Assembly (NCBI GenBank): GCA_026419785.1 | Contig: JAODTK010002932.1 | Coordinates: forward strand, 1 to 64,000 | DNA length: 64,000 nucleotides | DNA from: Sclerodactyla briareus | Lineage: Eukaryota; Echinodermata; Holothuroidea; Dendrochirotida; Sclerodactylidae | Reading direction: 5' to 3' | Part shown: in pieces, positions 24,241 through 37,054 of the stretch | Position numbering within the stretch: position 1 is the first letter of the stretch | How the letters are laid out: each line of letters begins with the position of its first letter | Position numbers and translations under genes: made by a program | Notes under the pieces: generated by a model | Told to the model about the DNA's origin: nothing | What the model saw: only the letters and a program-made list of their open reading frames with translations | The model's database searches: none

Positions 24241-24318
24241 ACAAAGCTGGGCGTCACACAACACACACATACCACACACCACACACAACACCACAACACA
24301 CACACAACACCACGACGT
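24241..24318 (+). repeat. CA-rich microsatellite ending the array
   Basis: After the last tatcgtgtttacaaag comes gggcgtcacacaacacacac and a run of CA/CACA/AACA units to about 24315. The same transition (ggcgtcacacacctgacgca) ends the single unit at 51780-51985. Confidence 0.85.
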
Positions 24319-24334
24319 GACTGCATTAGATTCC

Positions 24335-24354
24335 TCCTGACTTTTTCGTCAGGA
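24335..24354 (+). other. Hairpin closing the tandem array
   Basis: TCCTGAC-TTTTTC-GTCAGGA forms a perfect 7 bp stem with a six-base loop, followed by acaaaat. It is analogous in position to the hairpin at 2397-2413. Confidence 0.65.
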
Positions 24355-24839
24355 ACAAAATGGACGGTGCCACCTTTTGTGTACAATCCCAACTAGAAAC
24401 CTTCCTACCGATATTTACCTTGTATCGACTCTCATCATTGATATTCCGCATCTAAGGAATTGCTTGACTTTTCCTTATCCTTATGTCAGGTAAATGTTGG
24501 TTCTTGTCAGTAGCTATCAGATAATGATCGCCTCAAGTGCATTCGTAGACAGTGTACTCCTGGGAATGATCGATGAAAGACTTGCAACCCGGCCTAAGTT
24601 TTTAAGTAATCTGCTCTGTCGATTGGCAGTCAAACCAGGTTCACACCCAAAAGCTTTAAAGTTCATGGAATTTCCTCAGGAAATGTGCCTGTGCCGGTCC
24701 ATATAAACCATGGTACACCATGATCACAATCAGTGTTAGTGTCACAGTTCCTCGATCGTCCACGGCAATGTTTCCGCAACTTGGCTTTCTCATTCATTTG
24801 CAGAGCGTGTTCAATCTAGAACGAAATTCAATTGCACGC

Positions 24840-25510
24840 CCTGAAATCCGTTTCACCGGATTTGAAAAGGTCGCCGAATCCTTCTCCATCCAAAGGCAAC
24901 GAGTCTGTGGCTACCATCCTAGCTTCAAATAGCGGATGTGTTTTCCTCCCTTTTTTGGCCTCACACTCACGCGGCACAAATGCGACAGTTTCTTCGCTGT
25001 CCTCCTTTCAATGTCTTGTCCAGTTGGGTGCTTGCTAGCGAATCTGTTCATCATGCTCGTTGTAGATTTCTGCACTTACTTTATCTTGTCCTCCCGTATT
25101 ACAGCACGTGGCCCATTCCCGCCCACATGTCGAATGTCTTCCAGACAGGACTACACTAGACAAAATTTTTGCACGTCCTGCATCTGAAATCTGGTTCACG
25201 TAGTTGGAGAAGGTTTGCAGAATTCTTCTCCATCCACAACACTCACAGGCAACGCGTCCTTGGCTACACCTAGCTAAATCAAATAACTGTTGTGTTCCCC
25301 TTTTTGGCACACTCACACTTATGCGGCACAAATGCGGATAGCTTCTGCTGTCCTCCTTTTATGTCGTGTTGAGTTGGGTGCTTGCTACGAAATATGGGTC
25401 ATCAATGCTCGTTGTAGAATTGCTGCACATACTAATCTCGTCTCATAATATGTCACATGGCAACATTCACCCTCCATGTCACCACTTCCACATTGGACTA
25501 CACTTATGTC
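24840..25510 (-). mobile_element. Tandemly duplicated remnant, possibly of a hAT transposase N-terminal region
   Basis: Two copies about 345 bp apart: gaatccttctccatcc (24877) and gaattcttctccatcc (25220); gttgggtgcttgct (24 and 25.37 kb) and ctcgttgtagat repeat likewise. On the minus strand both read, with frame changes, a Cys-containing stretch, then VDGEEF / LDGEGF followed by a PDF-like segment. That resembles the BED-finger to VEGEGF stretch at the start of many hAT transposases. The duplication is seen directly; the hAT assignment is an inference from short motifs. Confidence 0.4.
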
Positions 25511-25519
25511 CCATATTGA

Positions 25520-28500
25520 AATATAATATTTTCGACTAGAGACGTAACTTATCTAAATTATAAGTGTAACAAATTTCCGGTAACATAGTGAACTGTTTTA
25601 GATATACTTGCAGTGACTGATATCCCTTAATCATCCAATATTTCTCCACTTTCTTCTCTAGTCCGGCATTTTTTTAATCTTAATCGTGCCCTTTCTTCTG
25701 ACAAAACTTGCCTGGTGAAATACCGATTGACTTGAAAGATTCGCGTTGGAATAAAGTTATTGTTTGGTCGTCACTGGTGTACCTAAGCCTGGCCCCCCTG
25801 GGTATTAGGCTAATCAGTGGTGCATGCTGTTGAACCAAGCTCTTGTCCAGGTTTTAGCTTCTCTTGACCACAATTTGGTAAACAGATTGATTGAAACCCT
25901 TGAAATAGTACCGCACCACACACCAATAGATATGGCTAAAATTAGACCTGAGCTGGACAATTAGCTGAATCGTGATTGTTGTATCAATAAACTGAGTCAG
26001 TGCGCAGCTCCGACCTGGTAACGCTAAACATAGGCTTCCCGAATGAACTGTTACATTCGAGAATTCCCTCTACAATTATGGCATGCTTGAAGAAAAAAAC
26101 TTTCTTGACACAACAATGGGGCACTCCTAATCCAATGTACTGAATACGAAATCCAAGTTGGTTTTATAGAACGGCGACATTGGTTATCTCTTGTATTGGT
26201 TACGTATCGATTATAAGCAGTCGCCGATGAATGGACTTTTCGTTGGCTGATCACAATGACTAGGGCACTGGGATTTTGCGTGATCGTGCAAGAAATCCAC
26301 GCATTTCAGTTTTTGGTTCGTCGCTCATTTTACAATCCATCGCACATTTATGGTGTTTTTTTGTGAATACCAAGATTTGTCCATTTTAAAAAAATACCTA
26401 AAACAAACTACCCATTACTATTCCAAAAATCACCAAGAATGCTAGTGCTAAAGAACCTAAAATTACAGTGCGGCCTAGTAGTCACAGAAAACTTCATTAC
26501 TCTACTCTCACCTTCCCCTGGGTAGATGCGGTGCAAACAGTTTTCCAAATTTCCGTGTTAAAGTTTCATAAGCAACTGCATATCCGCACATCAATCCTCA
26601 CTCCACCGCCAGCCCTGCACTGGGGGGGTGGGGGTGGGGTAAACCGTGCAGTTAACATACTTGATTGCCCCTTCGTACACACAACGCAAATACTCATCTC
26701 AATAGATCTATGGTCCGTCCGATAATTTTGTGTGCTACAATTAGCCAGACTGGTCACCAGCCCTCGGGATTTTGTGAGCGGGAACGATCACAAGGTGAAC
26801 CGACACTGTGAGTGAGGACTATAATATTGTTGTCTCTGTATAGTTATTGCATGCACTGAGTCATTCTGAAAAGTTTGGCGTGTTACTCCTGTTGAATTCC
26901 TTCACTGTAGTTTACACCTGAAACTTTCCGTATACAGTGCACTATGAATACATTGGTGATATCCCCGGCGCGGCAATGTTTCATTGGTCAGTACTCAGTT
27001 TAATCACCCCCGCTTTAGACAAGAGTTGCTTCTGATTAGCCAGAATGCCTACTTTTTTAGTGACAAGAATTGGACACAGAGCTGGCCTAGCCTGCGGTGG
27101 TACGTGACTTGTGTTTTAGCGGCATACGCTAATATTAGCAACTTTGTGCAACTTCCAGATAGTATTTTTGTTACTTAGCCAATTTGGCAGAGCACTACTG
27201 CGATTCTTCCTTTCTCTAAGAAAGCATTCCGTTTGTTATGTGTTTGAGTGTTTGTTAAATAATGTACTTGAATTCCGAATCGCAACCGATCGCACATTTT
27301 GCCTTTTTCTGTCATTTTCGCGCATTTGGGAAAAGGGAGAGCACATTTTGCCATTCAAAATCGTGCAAAATCCTGGTGCCTACAATGACCCAATTTCATG
27401 ACCTGCTATTGTGGCGATTTGCAAAAATTGGCAAGGGAGGTTTAGGTATTCGGAGTCGGTGATAATCAAATGAATATCAGATATTTGGTATTTTGCCACT
27501 CCCTGAATAATGTCCTCTTCATTCTTCTCAATAAGCTTCCGTTTGAGAATTCAAGTTTCATCACTAATGAATGACACATCGTTCCTTTCTCTTCCACCTC
27601 TTGGATCAGGATGGTTGAAACAACTGAATATCTCAACAGGAACTGAATATCTCAGCAGAAACTGAAATCGAATACGGGGAACTAAATCTGCTCAAACAGA
27701 ACATCTACTGATTGTGAACACAGTCAAGAACTCAATAGCCGTTCAAAACCCAAACTTGAATAAATCACTTTTCATCTAATTGATGCTTCCGTGCCACAAG
27801 GTGGGGTTGGAACTATTTAGGAGAGAGTACTGATTTGAACATTAATTTCTTCCCTGAAATCCAGGAATTGCAGCCCAAACAACTTGTCCTGCAGTGTGGG
27901 ATAGTGGTTAGCCTCATCTAGGATAACTTTTAAAACAATCTGGTAGCACGCTACCGACATAGGATAAAACTTGCTAACCACTAAGGTGTGGATTCCATAG
28001 ATGCGTATGCGGGTCCGTATGCGGGATGTGAAAGTCACATATTTACAAAAACGAACTTTGGTTCCAGAAACAAAAAACTGCAAGTTTTTGCGAAAAGACC
28101 ATAAAATGCAGCAGCCCATGGCAATTGTCGTTGCTTGACTTTTTAAGGAGATGTACCATTAAATTTGTGGTGATACCCATCTGTATACGCATTGGTATGT
28201 GTGCTTATTTCACCTATCCAGTATTGGTTTGCCTTCATTTATTATTTTTTCATGTCTCTGTATAACCAACATCCATCCTTGTAAACTAAATAGGACATAA
28301 GGAGACACGTAATTTTTGCGCTTTTTCCACACATGCTTAACCGACCCGCATAGGCATCTATGGGATCCCAGCCTAAGAAGCCTGAAGGCTTCAAACAAGC
28401 TGGCTCCAGGTCACAACACCTGGCTGGCTGTCTGGCTCACTGCCGAAGCATCCGCGCTGAATCTAATCCTGCTGCAATCTTACCTTGAACTGGAAAAAAG

Positions 28501-30700
28501 TCGCATTCAATGATCCCTGCCTCTTGTGGGTTCAGATCGATGGCTGTACAGTGATCCAGACTCCTGCTTCTGATAGTTTAGGCTCACTGCCCCAACATCA
28601 AGGAGATCAAACTTCCCTTCTTCAAAGAGACAAAGAAAGAAGTCTTAGGCACACCTTGTACAATATTTCATGTACAAGTGGAGAATTAGATTTAGATGAG
28701 TTTAGTCACCCCAAATTATAATTATCTGGAGAGTTGCTGGATCCTTGTGCAGTGTATGGGCATAGATGGACAATGGCAAATGTTGTCCTCCTTTTCTCAA
28801 TAGTGTCCGTGCCGATGCTGCATTCATGTCAGATTCCTGCTCCTGGGACCACAATTGAACATCCCCATCCTGCAAAAGGTATTCACCTTGGGAATACGAC
28901 TACTCAGTTATCAATCACTAAGTTCAAGTTCACCTTAACATCATATTCAGGAGTCTGGCAAAGACCTCTCTCTATCTCACACCTTTGAAGACCTGACTAG
29001 CTCTTTCGACCTCAAATTGAAATGTAAACTTCCAACTGCTATCCACTTCAGCTTCTGTTTGGTACTTTCAGTTCAAAATTAGATCTCATCAAAGACATAT
29101 TGCACCAGTCAAGATGTAGCCTATGTGGAATTGACAGACTTATATATAAGATTGTTATGTTGTAGGACAGGAACAGGTGGGAACACCCTATCTATGACAT
29201 TCGTTCTACACATGTACCTTCTTTGACTTTGTATCCTCAGCTCTTGCTTCCGTCAGAGCACTGATGACCCACTTGGCAGAGTTGAAGTTCCCATGGTGTT
29301 CCTCGCCCTTCTTGGAAGCATGTGGGGCCTGTCAAACCTCGAGCTGGCATTTAGGACAGTGTAGAACTTGCCAAGGATTGATATATGAAATATGTGTGCG
29401 AAAAATTACCAAATGCAACCACCCAACATGAACATTCAGGTTTCCCTCAATTTTTCATAAGCTTAAATGCTTGGACTGGGATATTTGGCTTGGTAATCTC
29501 ATGAACAGTTGAGTAACCAATGTTTCAGAGGTCGAGATACAAGTTTCAGGGTTGTTACCAAGGCTGCAGGTTGGAAGGGCAATCTATCCTACGAAGAAGT
29601 AAAAACTGTGTCGGTATAATCAATTGTTGGAATTGACAAGTGGGCTTTTTCTGTTACACTGCTCATTCTTCTCGGACTAGTAAAAAATTAGCTAAGGCAT
29701 ATTGGGCACACTGCACAGATAATAACAACAGCAATGAATATTGTCCCAGTGTTTGTAATTCTCTAGTGCTATGGATTATCATTATTGCTACACATATATA
29801 CACCTTTTTGATGTCCAGCTTGATTCTGACGTTCTCCTCCGGCTGCCTTCTACAGTAATTCCAGCCAATACCATCACCTGAAGTTATTTAGTAATACTCC
29901 AAGTAGGGGACCTGAATATTGCATATTTTTTCTCAACAATAGGAAATTAATAATTCAGGATCTAGAGTTATGGTTTATATGGTCAGGGATTTATTTGTTA
30001 CTTTCAGGTTGGCCTGCATCATACCCCCAATTTTTATCATCTGGGGTCCTTCTTGAGGAGGACTTTATTCATTCTACAAGCTATGGCCATGTATTCCTAC
30101 AATATTTTATCATATTCATCAAATATACCATAACTGCATGACACACAGGCAGCTAAGGTATTGAGGTCTGAAATCTGATTCATACAAAAACTATTCAAAT
30201 GCTAATTTTGATGAAACTATCTTGATGATCTTCCTTTAACCTCAATTTAGAGTTTCATGCTAATAGTTTCCAATGATACCTTTTCAATTTTCCTCGACAA
30301 AATGTGTATTCTTGCTTCTCTCTCAGTGCAGTCAGCGGTAATTACATCGGAGCTTTTCTACTTCCTGATTCAGCCGGTGAACCTCTGATATGAACGTCTG
30401 TGTGGCTTTCACACTCTGAGGAGAAATAATCAAAGATGAAGGCCTTTGACCTCAAAACCACTGCTGTAAGAGCGTTTGTCTGCTTCTACCTAAAGTTAAA
30501 CTTAAGGACTATTCAGGTCTAACACATGTGGGAATCCAATAGTCACTGTTCTTTTTCCGGTAACTTGTTTATATTAATTGAAGAAGAGATAACCTAGGCA
30601 CGGGAATTTCTCTCTATCTGGCACTCCCTCCGCCTTGCCATGGGGATTCAACGCGCTACTGCCCACTGTGAGCAGCCGGCCGAATAATTGTTTGGGTCCA
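25520..30700. other. Mostly unique, no supported gene
   Basis: No exon or bounded element was accepted. A G-rich tract lies at 26622-26639. A possible coding patch on the minus strand (29225-29375) is listed as a finding only. Confidence 0.4.
26622..26639 (+). other. G-quadruplex candidate
   Basis: Runs of seven, five and four G separated by single T residues could fold as a G-quadruplex on the + strand. No gene context is known. Confidence 0.5.
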
Positions 30701-30718
30701 AACTAGCCTGCGCTCACT

Positions 30719-30742
30719 GGCTTTAGTACCTGTACTAAAGCC
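30719..30742. other. Perfect 11 bp inverted repeat with 2 bp spacer
   Basis: GGCTTTAGTAC-CT-GTACTAAAGCC is a perfect palindrome apart from the two central bases. It lies within a short region of repeated gcctgcg and ggccgaat phrases (30670-30800). Confidence 0.7.
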
Positions 30743-32737
30743 TGCGTTCCACTCAAGGCCTACTGTTATTTAGGCCCGCGCTGAGTTGGCCGAATTTCTG
30801 TTTCAACTTCAGCTTCTACAGCTTCATCCCATTAATATACCCATAAGACCAAATATTTGTTAAGAAATTTCAGAACTCATTCATTCCGTATTGGTCTTTG
30901 GCAGGTAGAATTACCAAACATGCCCCCAAATCGTCCAGAATCTCTTCACTTACCACAAGTTCACTGTTGATCAAGCCACTTCACAAGTTGTTATTTGCAT
31001 TGCCACTCTCAAGTTATGAATCATCATTCGATTTTCTTAGTAATGTCTCTGCAAGTGCCCATTATTAATAATAGGAATCGCCAAAATTTAGCCCTTAGTG
31101 GCAACCTTCACAACAAGACACCCTGGGAAAAACCAAGTGGTGATTTTCACCAATTATTACGGTCAATATTTAGCTGTTAAGTACACTTCATACAATGAAA
31201 TTTCACATTGTAGTGGATAGAAATGTTCCTTGTACTGATTTTTGAAGTTATGGAGGGCTGTGTAATCGTAGGGAGAAGTTAGAGGCAATAGGTGACGGAT
31301 TTCGTCAACTTCAATGGTAAGTGTGCTACAGTAAAATTTCTTTGATACGTGACTAGTCAAAACCTCGAGAACACAAGTCCAGAGGAGAAGAAGACCCCTA
31401 CGGTTTTGTTCTTGTGGTGGGACTGTGCTGGTGTGCCAAGGATTGTTCTTCTCTCCACACCGATCCCGGCATTACTGACATGGTGAACCACTTCGTTCAT
31501 ATGGTAGCTGGGCTGTGTTTGGGAGATCGGAAAGTTAGAAAAATCTAACTCACTAGGCCTTTTTTTAATCTCCGAAACATAAGCCTACCATGAGAAACCG
31601 TCCAAGGCCTACGCCTTGAGAACGCACATTGAGCCAAAACCAAAATCATAGCTGGATTTGAGTTGGAAAAATCGATTCTAATCATCATTTTATGTGAAGT
31701 AAAATAACAAAAACAAAACAGGGGATTTGGTGGCGATACACCCACCCAAATGAGTGAAATATTGTGTATTTTTTTCCTGGCTTGCTCCGTACTGCTACCA
31801 CAAGTTCTCTATGACATGAGTTTCGCAAGTGCCTATACACGTAGTATTCGGTAGGCTAGGCCTAGTACAAAATTGGAAACATGCTTCAGTAACACCGGGT
31901 TGAATTTTGAGTGAATATTTATTTCAAGAACAACCTTTGCTCCGTGGATAGGCTTCTTTCTTTTGTTCTTCCACTTCCTACGCGAGATTTGCCCATTTCC
32001 GATGTAAGTTTCCTGCAGAGGCTGGAAGTTAACTGGATGTTCACGGTTGTCACTGGCAACCTCCACACCCGCTTGATCGATATACTTCTGTTACATTTGT
32101 ATTGGTAGCGGTTTTGGCGATTCGATTACGAACGTTGCGAAAGTTCCACACTACGCTTATTTGTCCCATCCAAGTCAGAATACGTGAAGGCTTGAAGGTT
32201 GTTCTTCCACTTCTTAGTATGCCAATAGACTGACTACTCGTCAAAGCATGTCACAACAAGCACTCTTACCGAGTGTAAATCCACTATTTGTTGGGACCCC
32301 TCTCTCCGATTCACTGCCGTTGAGGCTTCATTAGCCGACGCGCTCCGATGCCTTGCTCGGGAGGTCCGGGGGTCCCAATCACGCACAAAGCGAGAAGAAA
32401 AAGTTGTGACTGTATGTCACTAATGGGTTTTACCCTCATCCCCCGTGTTCTGTTTCCGACGAGTTGCTCGAAGGCCAGGGACTTGGGTAGTTGTTATTGG
32501 GTAAATTGAATGTTATTTGGCGGTTGATTGATTCGTGAAACCTCCTTGCAGGCTGGGTTTGGTTCGGATCTTTTTCGAACCACTAATGCATTCTACCAAT
32601 GTGGATCTAGCTAGTGGCTTCTGGTGAGTCGGACCCCCCCTCCCCACGTTCCCCGTTATGTGATGTCCATCTGTGCTGAATGTATCATCTACCATAAGCA
32701 TACTCTTTACAAGATGTAAATGGCCCTAAAAAACTTT

Positions 32738-32752
32738 GCGCGCTTCGCGCGC
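32738..32752. repeat. GCGCGCTTCGCGCGC motif, copy 1
   Basis: A self-complementary GC-rich motif with a TTC centre. It recurs exactly at 33018-33032, and both are followed within about 20 bp by gctctct. Confidence 0.6.
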
Positions 32753-33017
32753 ACTATTGTTTGCTCTCTGTGAAATTTTTAGTGGTTGTGGTGTACTTGT
32801 GTACTATAATGCAGGGTTTTCTCACCACAGAGAAGGCAGGGCAGGCATTTGCCGCCTATGGAATACTATCCCCCAAATAAAACTTGTGTAATAACGTTTT
32901 AAGACATGTGTATTTTGGAGGAGGTGGGGTGAGGTGTTACACTATGATGGGATAAGTGTATTGTGATACAGTTATCTGTCCCATATGGGGATCTTCCGTG
33001 TGAACCTCCGAAATTTG

Positions 33018-33032
33018 GCGCGCTTCGCGCGC
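33018..33032. repeat. GCGCGCTTCGCGCGC motif, copy 2
   Basis: Exact second copy of the motif at 32738-32752, 280 bp away, with a related flank (gctctct downstream, a-ttt-g upstream). Confidence 0.6.
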
Positions 33033-33576
33033 GTTGGCCGGCTCTCTTTAACTAATTGTACTTATCCACCTTACACTGGTCCCACGCAGTGGCGGCGGAA
33101 GCCTAACAAATTTAGGGTGGACGCGACCAAACATTTTGATGATGATGATGTGTGTTACTATCTAAGGCAGAGCGCACCATTGGTTGGCGCGGAGCGTGCC
33201 CTAAAATTAATGGGTTGTACAAACCCTCCAAATGGCTGGAAACGACACTTCCTGAGGCCGTTTGTGGCTATATGATACCCACTCATAAAAGAGGGTCATG
33301 TCCTACAAATGGCGTTTGTTATTAAAGGGGAGTGTTTTTTGTATGAAGACTGATGATGCATATCAGATGGTTTGGAGACAGCCAATTCCCGCCTTTTGGA
33401 AGGGAGAGCCCGGGATAGGGATGTCGCCCTTCCCACCCCGCCCCCCCCCCACCCCCTCTCATCGAGAAAATCGCTGGTTTCTTTTTCATTACGGTGAAGT
33501 TCCAGTACATGATCGGAGATTGAGTATTTATGCCACCCAGGTAGCCCCTTTCCCGCCCCAGTTGGCCATCTCACTG

Positions 33577-33645
33577 TGTTCACGTGGTTAGCGTATCGGA
33601 CTTGCAGTCTTTAGGGGTTTAGTCGACTCCCGAGGTGGGACTAAC
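33577..33645 (+). mobile_element. tRNA-Cys-like unit, probable SINE head or tRNA pseudogene
   Basis: An A-box-like gtggttagcgtatcgg is followed by an anticodon-loop-like ttgcagt (anticodon GCA, Cys) and a B-box-like ggtttagtcgactccc. Stem pairing is poor and the acceptor arm is not convincing, so a functional tRNA gene is unlikely. Confidence 0.5.
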
Positions 33646-33739
33646 CAAACACGAACTGGAAATTAACATGTTTTTGAAAATTTTCCTCGCATTTCAACCA
33701 AATTAACCAACGAAGTGAAAAATTAATACGGTACAGTTT

Positions 33740-33762
33740 AAAGACACCAAAATGGTGTCTTT
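33740..33762. other. 10 bp hairpin
   Basis: AAAGACACCA-AAA-TGGTGTCTTT is a perfect inverted repeat with a three-base loop, about 95 bp downstream of the tRNA-Cys-like unit. Confidence 0.7.
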
Positions 33763-36700
33763 GAAACGTACCTAACACCCTTTTCCACTCTTGATGATTT
33801 GTACGTAAACAACACAACAAGAGAGCATCACGTTTTCAAATCTGTATTGTTGTATCACAACATATCTGTAAGCAATTATAATAGGCAATTTTACAGACAG
33901 TTTGATACATAAATCCGCTGTCCATGTGTCTTTTTTTTTACCGTAACGTACACCTACGCCATTATGCAAGATATAATGATAAAGTCATTCACAGACATTC
34001 ATTTGGGTAATTCTTCAGTTCATCAATAAGCTGAACGAAATGCAAGCAAAGCATCACTTTCGTGTTTTTAATATAAGGACTATTTTTTTTTCTCCAAATA
34101 TCCCACTTTTGTTGCCCAGTATTGTGGCCTTACTAGCTGTGATTATTGTCCATCTTGAATAATCTAGTAGGCCTAGTCAAGAGACTAGCATTCAGTCAGT
34201 CTCGGTCATCACTTGTATTGCATAAAAGTGGATGACTCGTGTTTCCGATGCTTGTTCTAGTTTTTTCACATTTTCTAGCGGAGGTAAATATTCCCATTCG
34301 ATTACCAGAATTTTCGATACAAGCTGCGAAATATCGCAGACCAGGCGGCAACGATTCGGTACGGCAACAATTGTTGAACTTAGAAAGGATACTAGGTTCA
34401 CATTTATTATCGCCTGTTATAATCTCTTGTCGATATATATTCCATCATGTTCCGCAGATCGATATGATAGTGTAATTGTCCGATTGTGGTGTTAATTTTC
34501 AAATTTCATTTGGTCAAAATTTTCAGGGGGGACGGCCCCCCCACTCTAAATTGGGGGAACGCGCTCACGTCCCACCAATCCCGCTTGCGCCGCCTATGGT
34601 CCCATGCACGGAGCGAATATGTGCGTATACACGCATCCAACAGTTGATAATAGCTCGGTCCCGGTATCTTCATTACCTCAGAGCGACACCAAGGCCTGTC
34701 TATATCTAGAAGACCCTTGGTTGAATTCTCTCTTGAGTTTTTTCTTCATTGGTAAAGGGTTAATACCTATGTGGATAAACATGATAGGGGTTGACAGTAA
34801 TTCCCCGGAGATTCCGTGAGAATCGTTGGATAGTTGAGAAAACATGCAAAACAGTATTCAACAATTGATGACTGAGATGATTGAGTGATGGAAAGTTATT
34901 TCAAATCCAGATTTAAGGAATCCAGGAAAAAAGACTTCGCAAGACAGTTGAAAATATGAAAATAAGTGAAGTGAAAATGGTTATAGACGTCGTCGAGGGT
35001 ATGGTTGAGGTGAAAAAAGTTGGACTGTTCATTTTGAGATGGAGCCAAGTTGGACCCTCCTTTGAGAAATCATGATCCCGCCCCTGTATGACTTTCAGTG
35101 TTGAATCCTCGAAACTGCACACTCGCCCGCGAGGTCGTCCACTGCTTCATGTTTCATCGCCTCAGTCTTTATAGGACCCCGGGTGCAAAAATATGAAGTT
35201 CGAGTGGATAAGCATCCACGAGGCTATATAAGCTTTAATCACACACCACAGCGACTACACTTAGGCCTCTTATATTTTACACAATCGGTATTAAAGGGTA
35301 AATACCCATTCGGCCGTGAGTGAACAATGGGTACGCAGGCGAGCCTGCTCTGGGGATGAGCAGGATTTGGAAAGGGGGATACAAACCCAGTGGGCGTAGC
35401 CAGAATTTTTTTAGTGGGAGGGGGCGGGGGGGCTTGGTGTTTTTATGGGGGTGGAGATGCTGGGTCAGTGTGGGAGGATTCTAAATGTTTCTTTTTTCCA
35501 AGGTGTGCCTTAGAGGCAATTGGAGTGCAATATAGCACACTTTCACACTAAGTATATCTGGAAAAATAATTTTGCTTTTTACCTGGGCCCAGATGCGATT
35601 TGGGGCTAGGGTCAGTTAGTAGGTTATTCCTTCTGGAGTTGATTGAATATCCCATTTACCGCCAAATCGTTTAAAAGTTGGTGGTGGCTATTAGTCACTG
35701 CATGCGTGAATTGAAACAACAACTGGTATGGTTATGTGTACGGATTCACACATAACATTCACGACCGTCAATGACTTCTCCATGCCGCAGTCGTAAAAAA
35801 CAACAGCCATGGGACAATCCCAGCATACACCACATTCGCGCAGAGAACTCACAGAATGTTGATAAATAGGTCGAATCAATACGGAGTTGAAAATAATTGC
35901 CCATCACTCAAATCAGCCTTAGTCAATTTAGTGTTGGTTGAATACGGTTTTGCATGCTTTTCTCAACTACACAACCATTCTCATGTTTAAATGCTCGTCG
36001 GGGGAATACTGTCTTTTCGCCCCCATTGTTTATGCTTCTAGGTATTAATCCTTTAACAATCAAGAAGAACTCAAGAGGAGAAATTCCAATCATGGGTCTT
36101 CTGAGAGGTAGACAGTGGCGTACCCACATGGGGCGTCAGAACCCCCCCCCCCCCCTGACCCAGAGTGATCAATGAATTTTTGCCACGAACACTGTTTTTG
36201 CAGTAGAGGTTCGCAGACTGTTATTTAGTATACAGAGCAGCATGTGTTAGGGGCAAATAAAGTATACTTATTTGCCAATAGGAAGGGTGGGCCATTATGA
36301 GTGCGCACTCCCCTTGCCACGTTCCGACCCCCCCCCCCCTTCCCCAGGCAATTCTCTGATGTAGAAGAGACCTATGTGTCAGCTTTGAGGTGAATGAATG
36401 ATCCATGGTATATAGCAAAGGATAGAGAGTTGTATATCAATATTTACTCGTGGGACCGTATGGAGCTATGAGTAAGCCGTGGCGTTGAGAACGAATTTAG
36501 AATGATGTACAGACCCAGTACAGCGCCACAGCTAGTTACAGCTGGGTTCGATACACGGCTCTGCACTTGAGCTTTTTGGTGGTATGGGGTGTGCTGAAGC
36601 GGCTGTTTGGCCGAAAATGCAATTTGTAGTAAGTCCAGGTCGATTCTGCCCGTTGCAATCGACCCATATGCCTAATTATAACGCTTGCGGTTTCCAGATA

Positions 36701-37054
36701 TTCGTGTAAGAGAAGAGCCACACGAACAGTCTCGTGTGCGTGCTCACACACGCCAGTAGTGACATGAGGCGTGACTGAAATTGTCTCGTTATCCTGTTGT
36801 TACCTCCCGCCTTCATGATTTCGGCAATGCTGCTTCACGTGATATTACTGTTGACTTCTGAGCAATAAATCGCCTTACCAACGTTCCAAAAATTTTGCGC
36901 CCGTTCCGTGTTGCAAGAAGAAAATGCATGAACATATTACAACCATTTTGCGGACTTCACTTGTGCCCATGGCATTCCGCCACCGATTTAATTGGACTCT
37001 TCTGTGTTTCGCTTACTTTTGAGGGTACTCTTCCTGAACATGTCGCCTGTGTTT

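Larger units (their letters stand above)
30800..37050. other. Mostly unique DNA with short structured motifs
   Basis: No exon was recognised. It includes the paired GCGCGCTTCGCGCGC motifs, a tRNA-Cys-like unit with downstream hairpin, and G/C homopolymer patches near 34528, 35415, 36140 and 36330. Some of these patches follow gtgggcgtagcc or cagtggcgtaccc, which resemble transposon ends, but no partner end was found. Confidence 0.4.

Noticed and set aside
35390-36160. Transposon-end-like gtgggcgtagcc and cagtggcgtaccc with C/G runs
   Set aside because: No partner inverted repeat or target duplication could be found for either.
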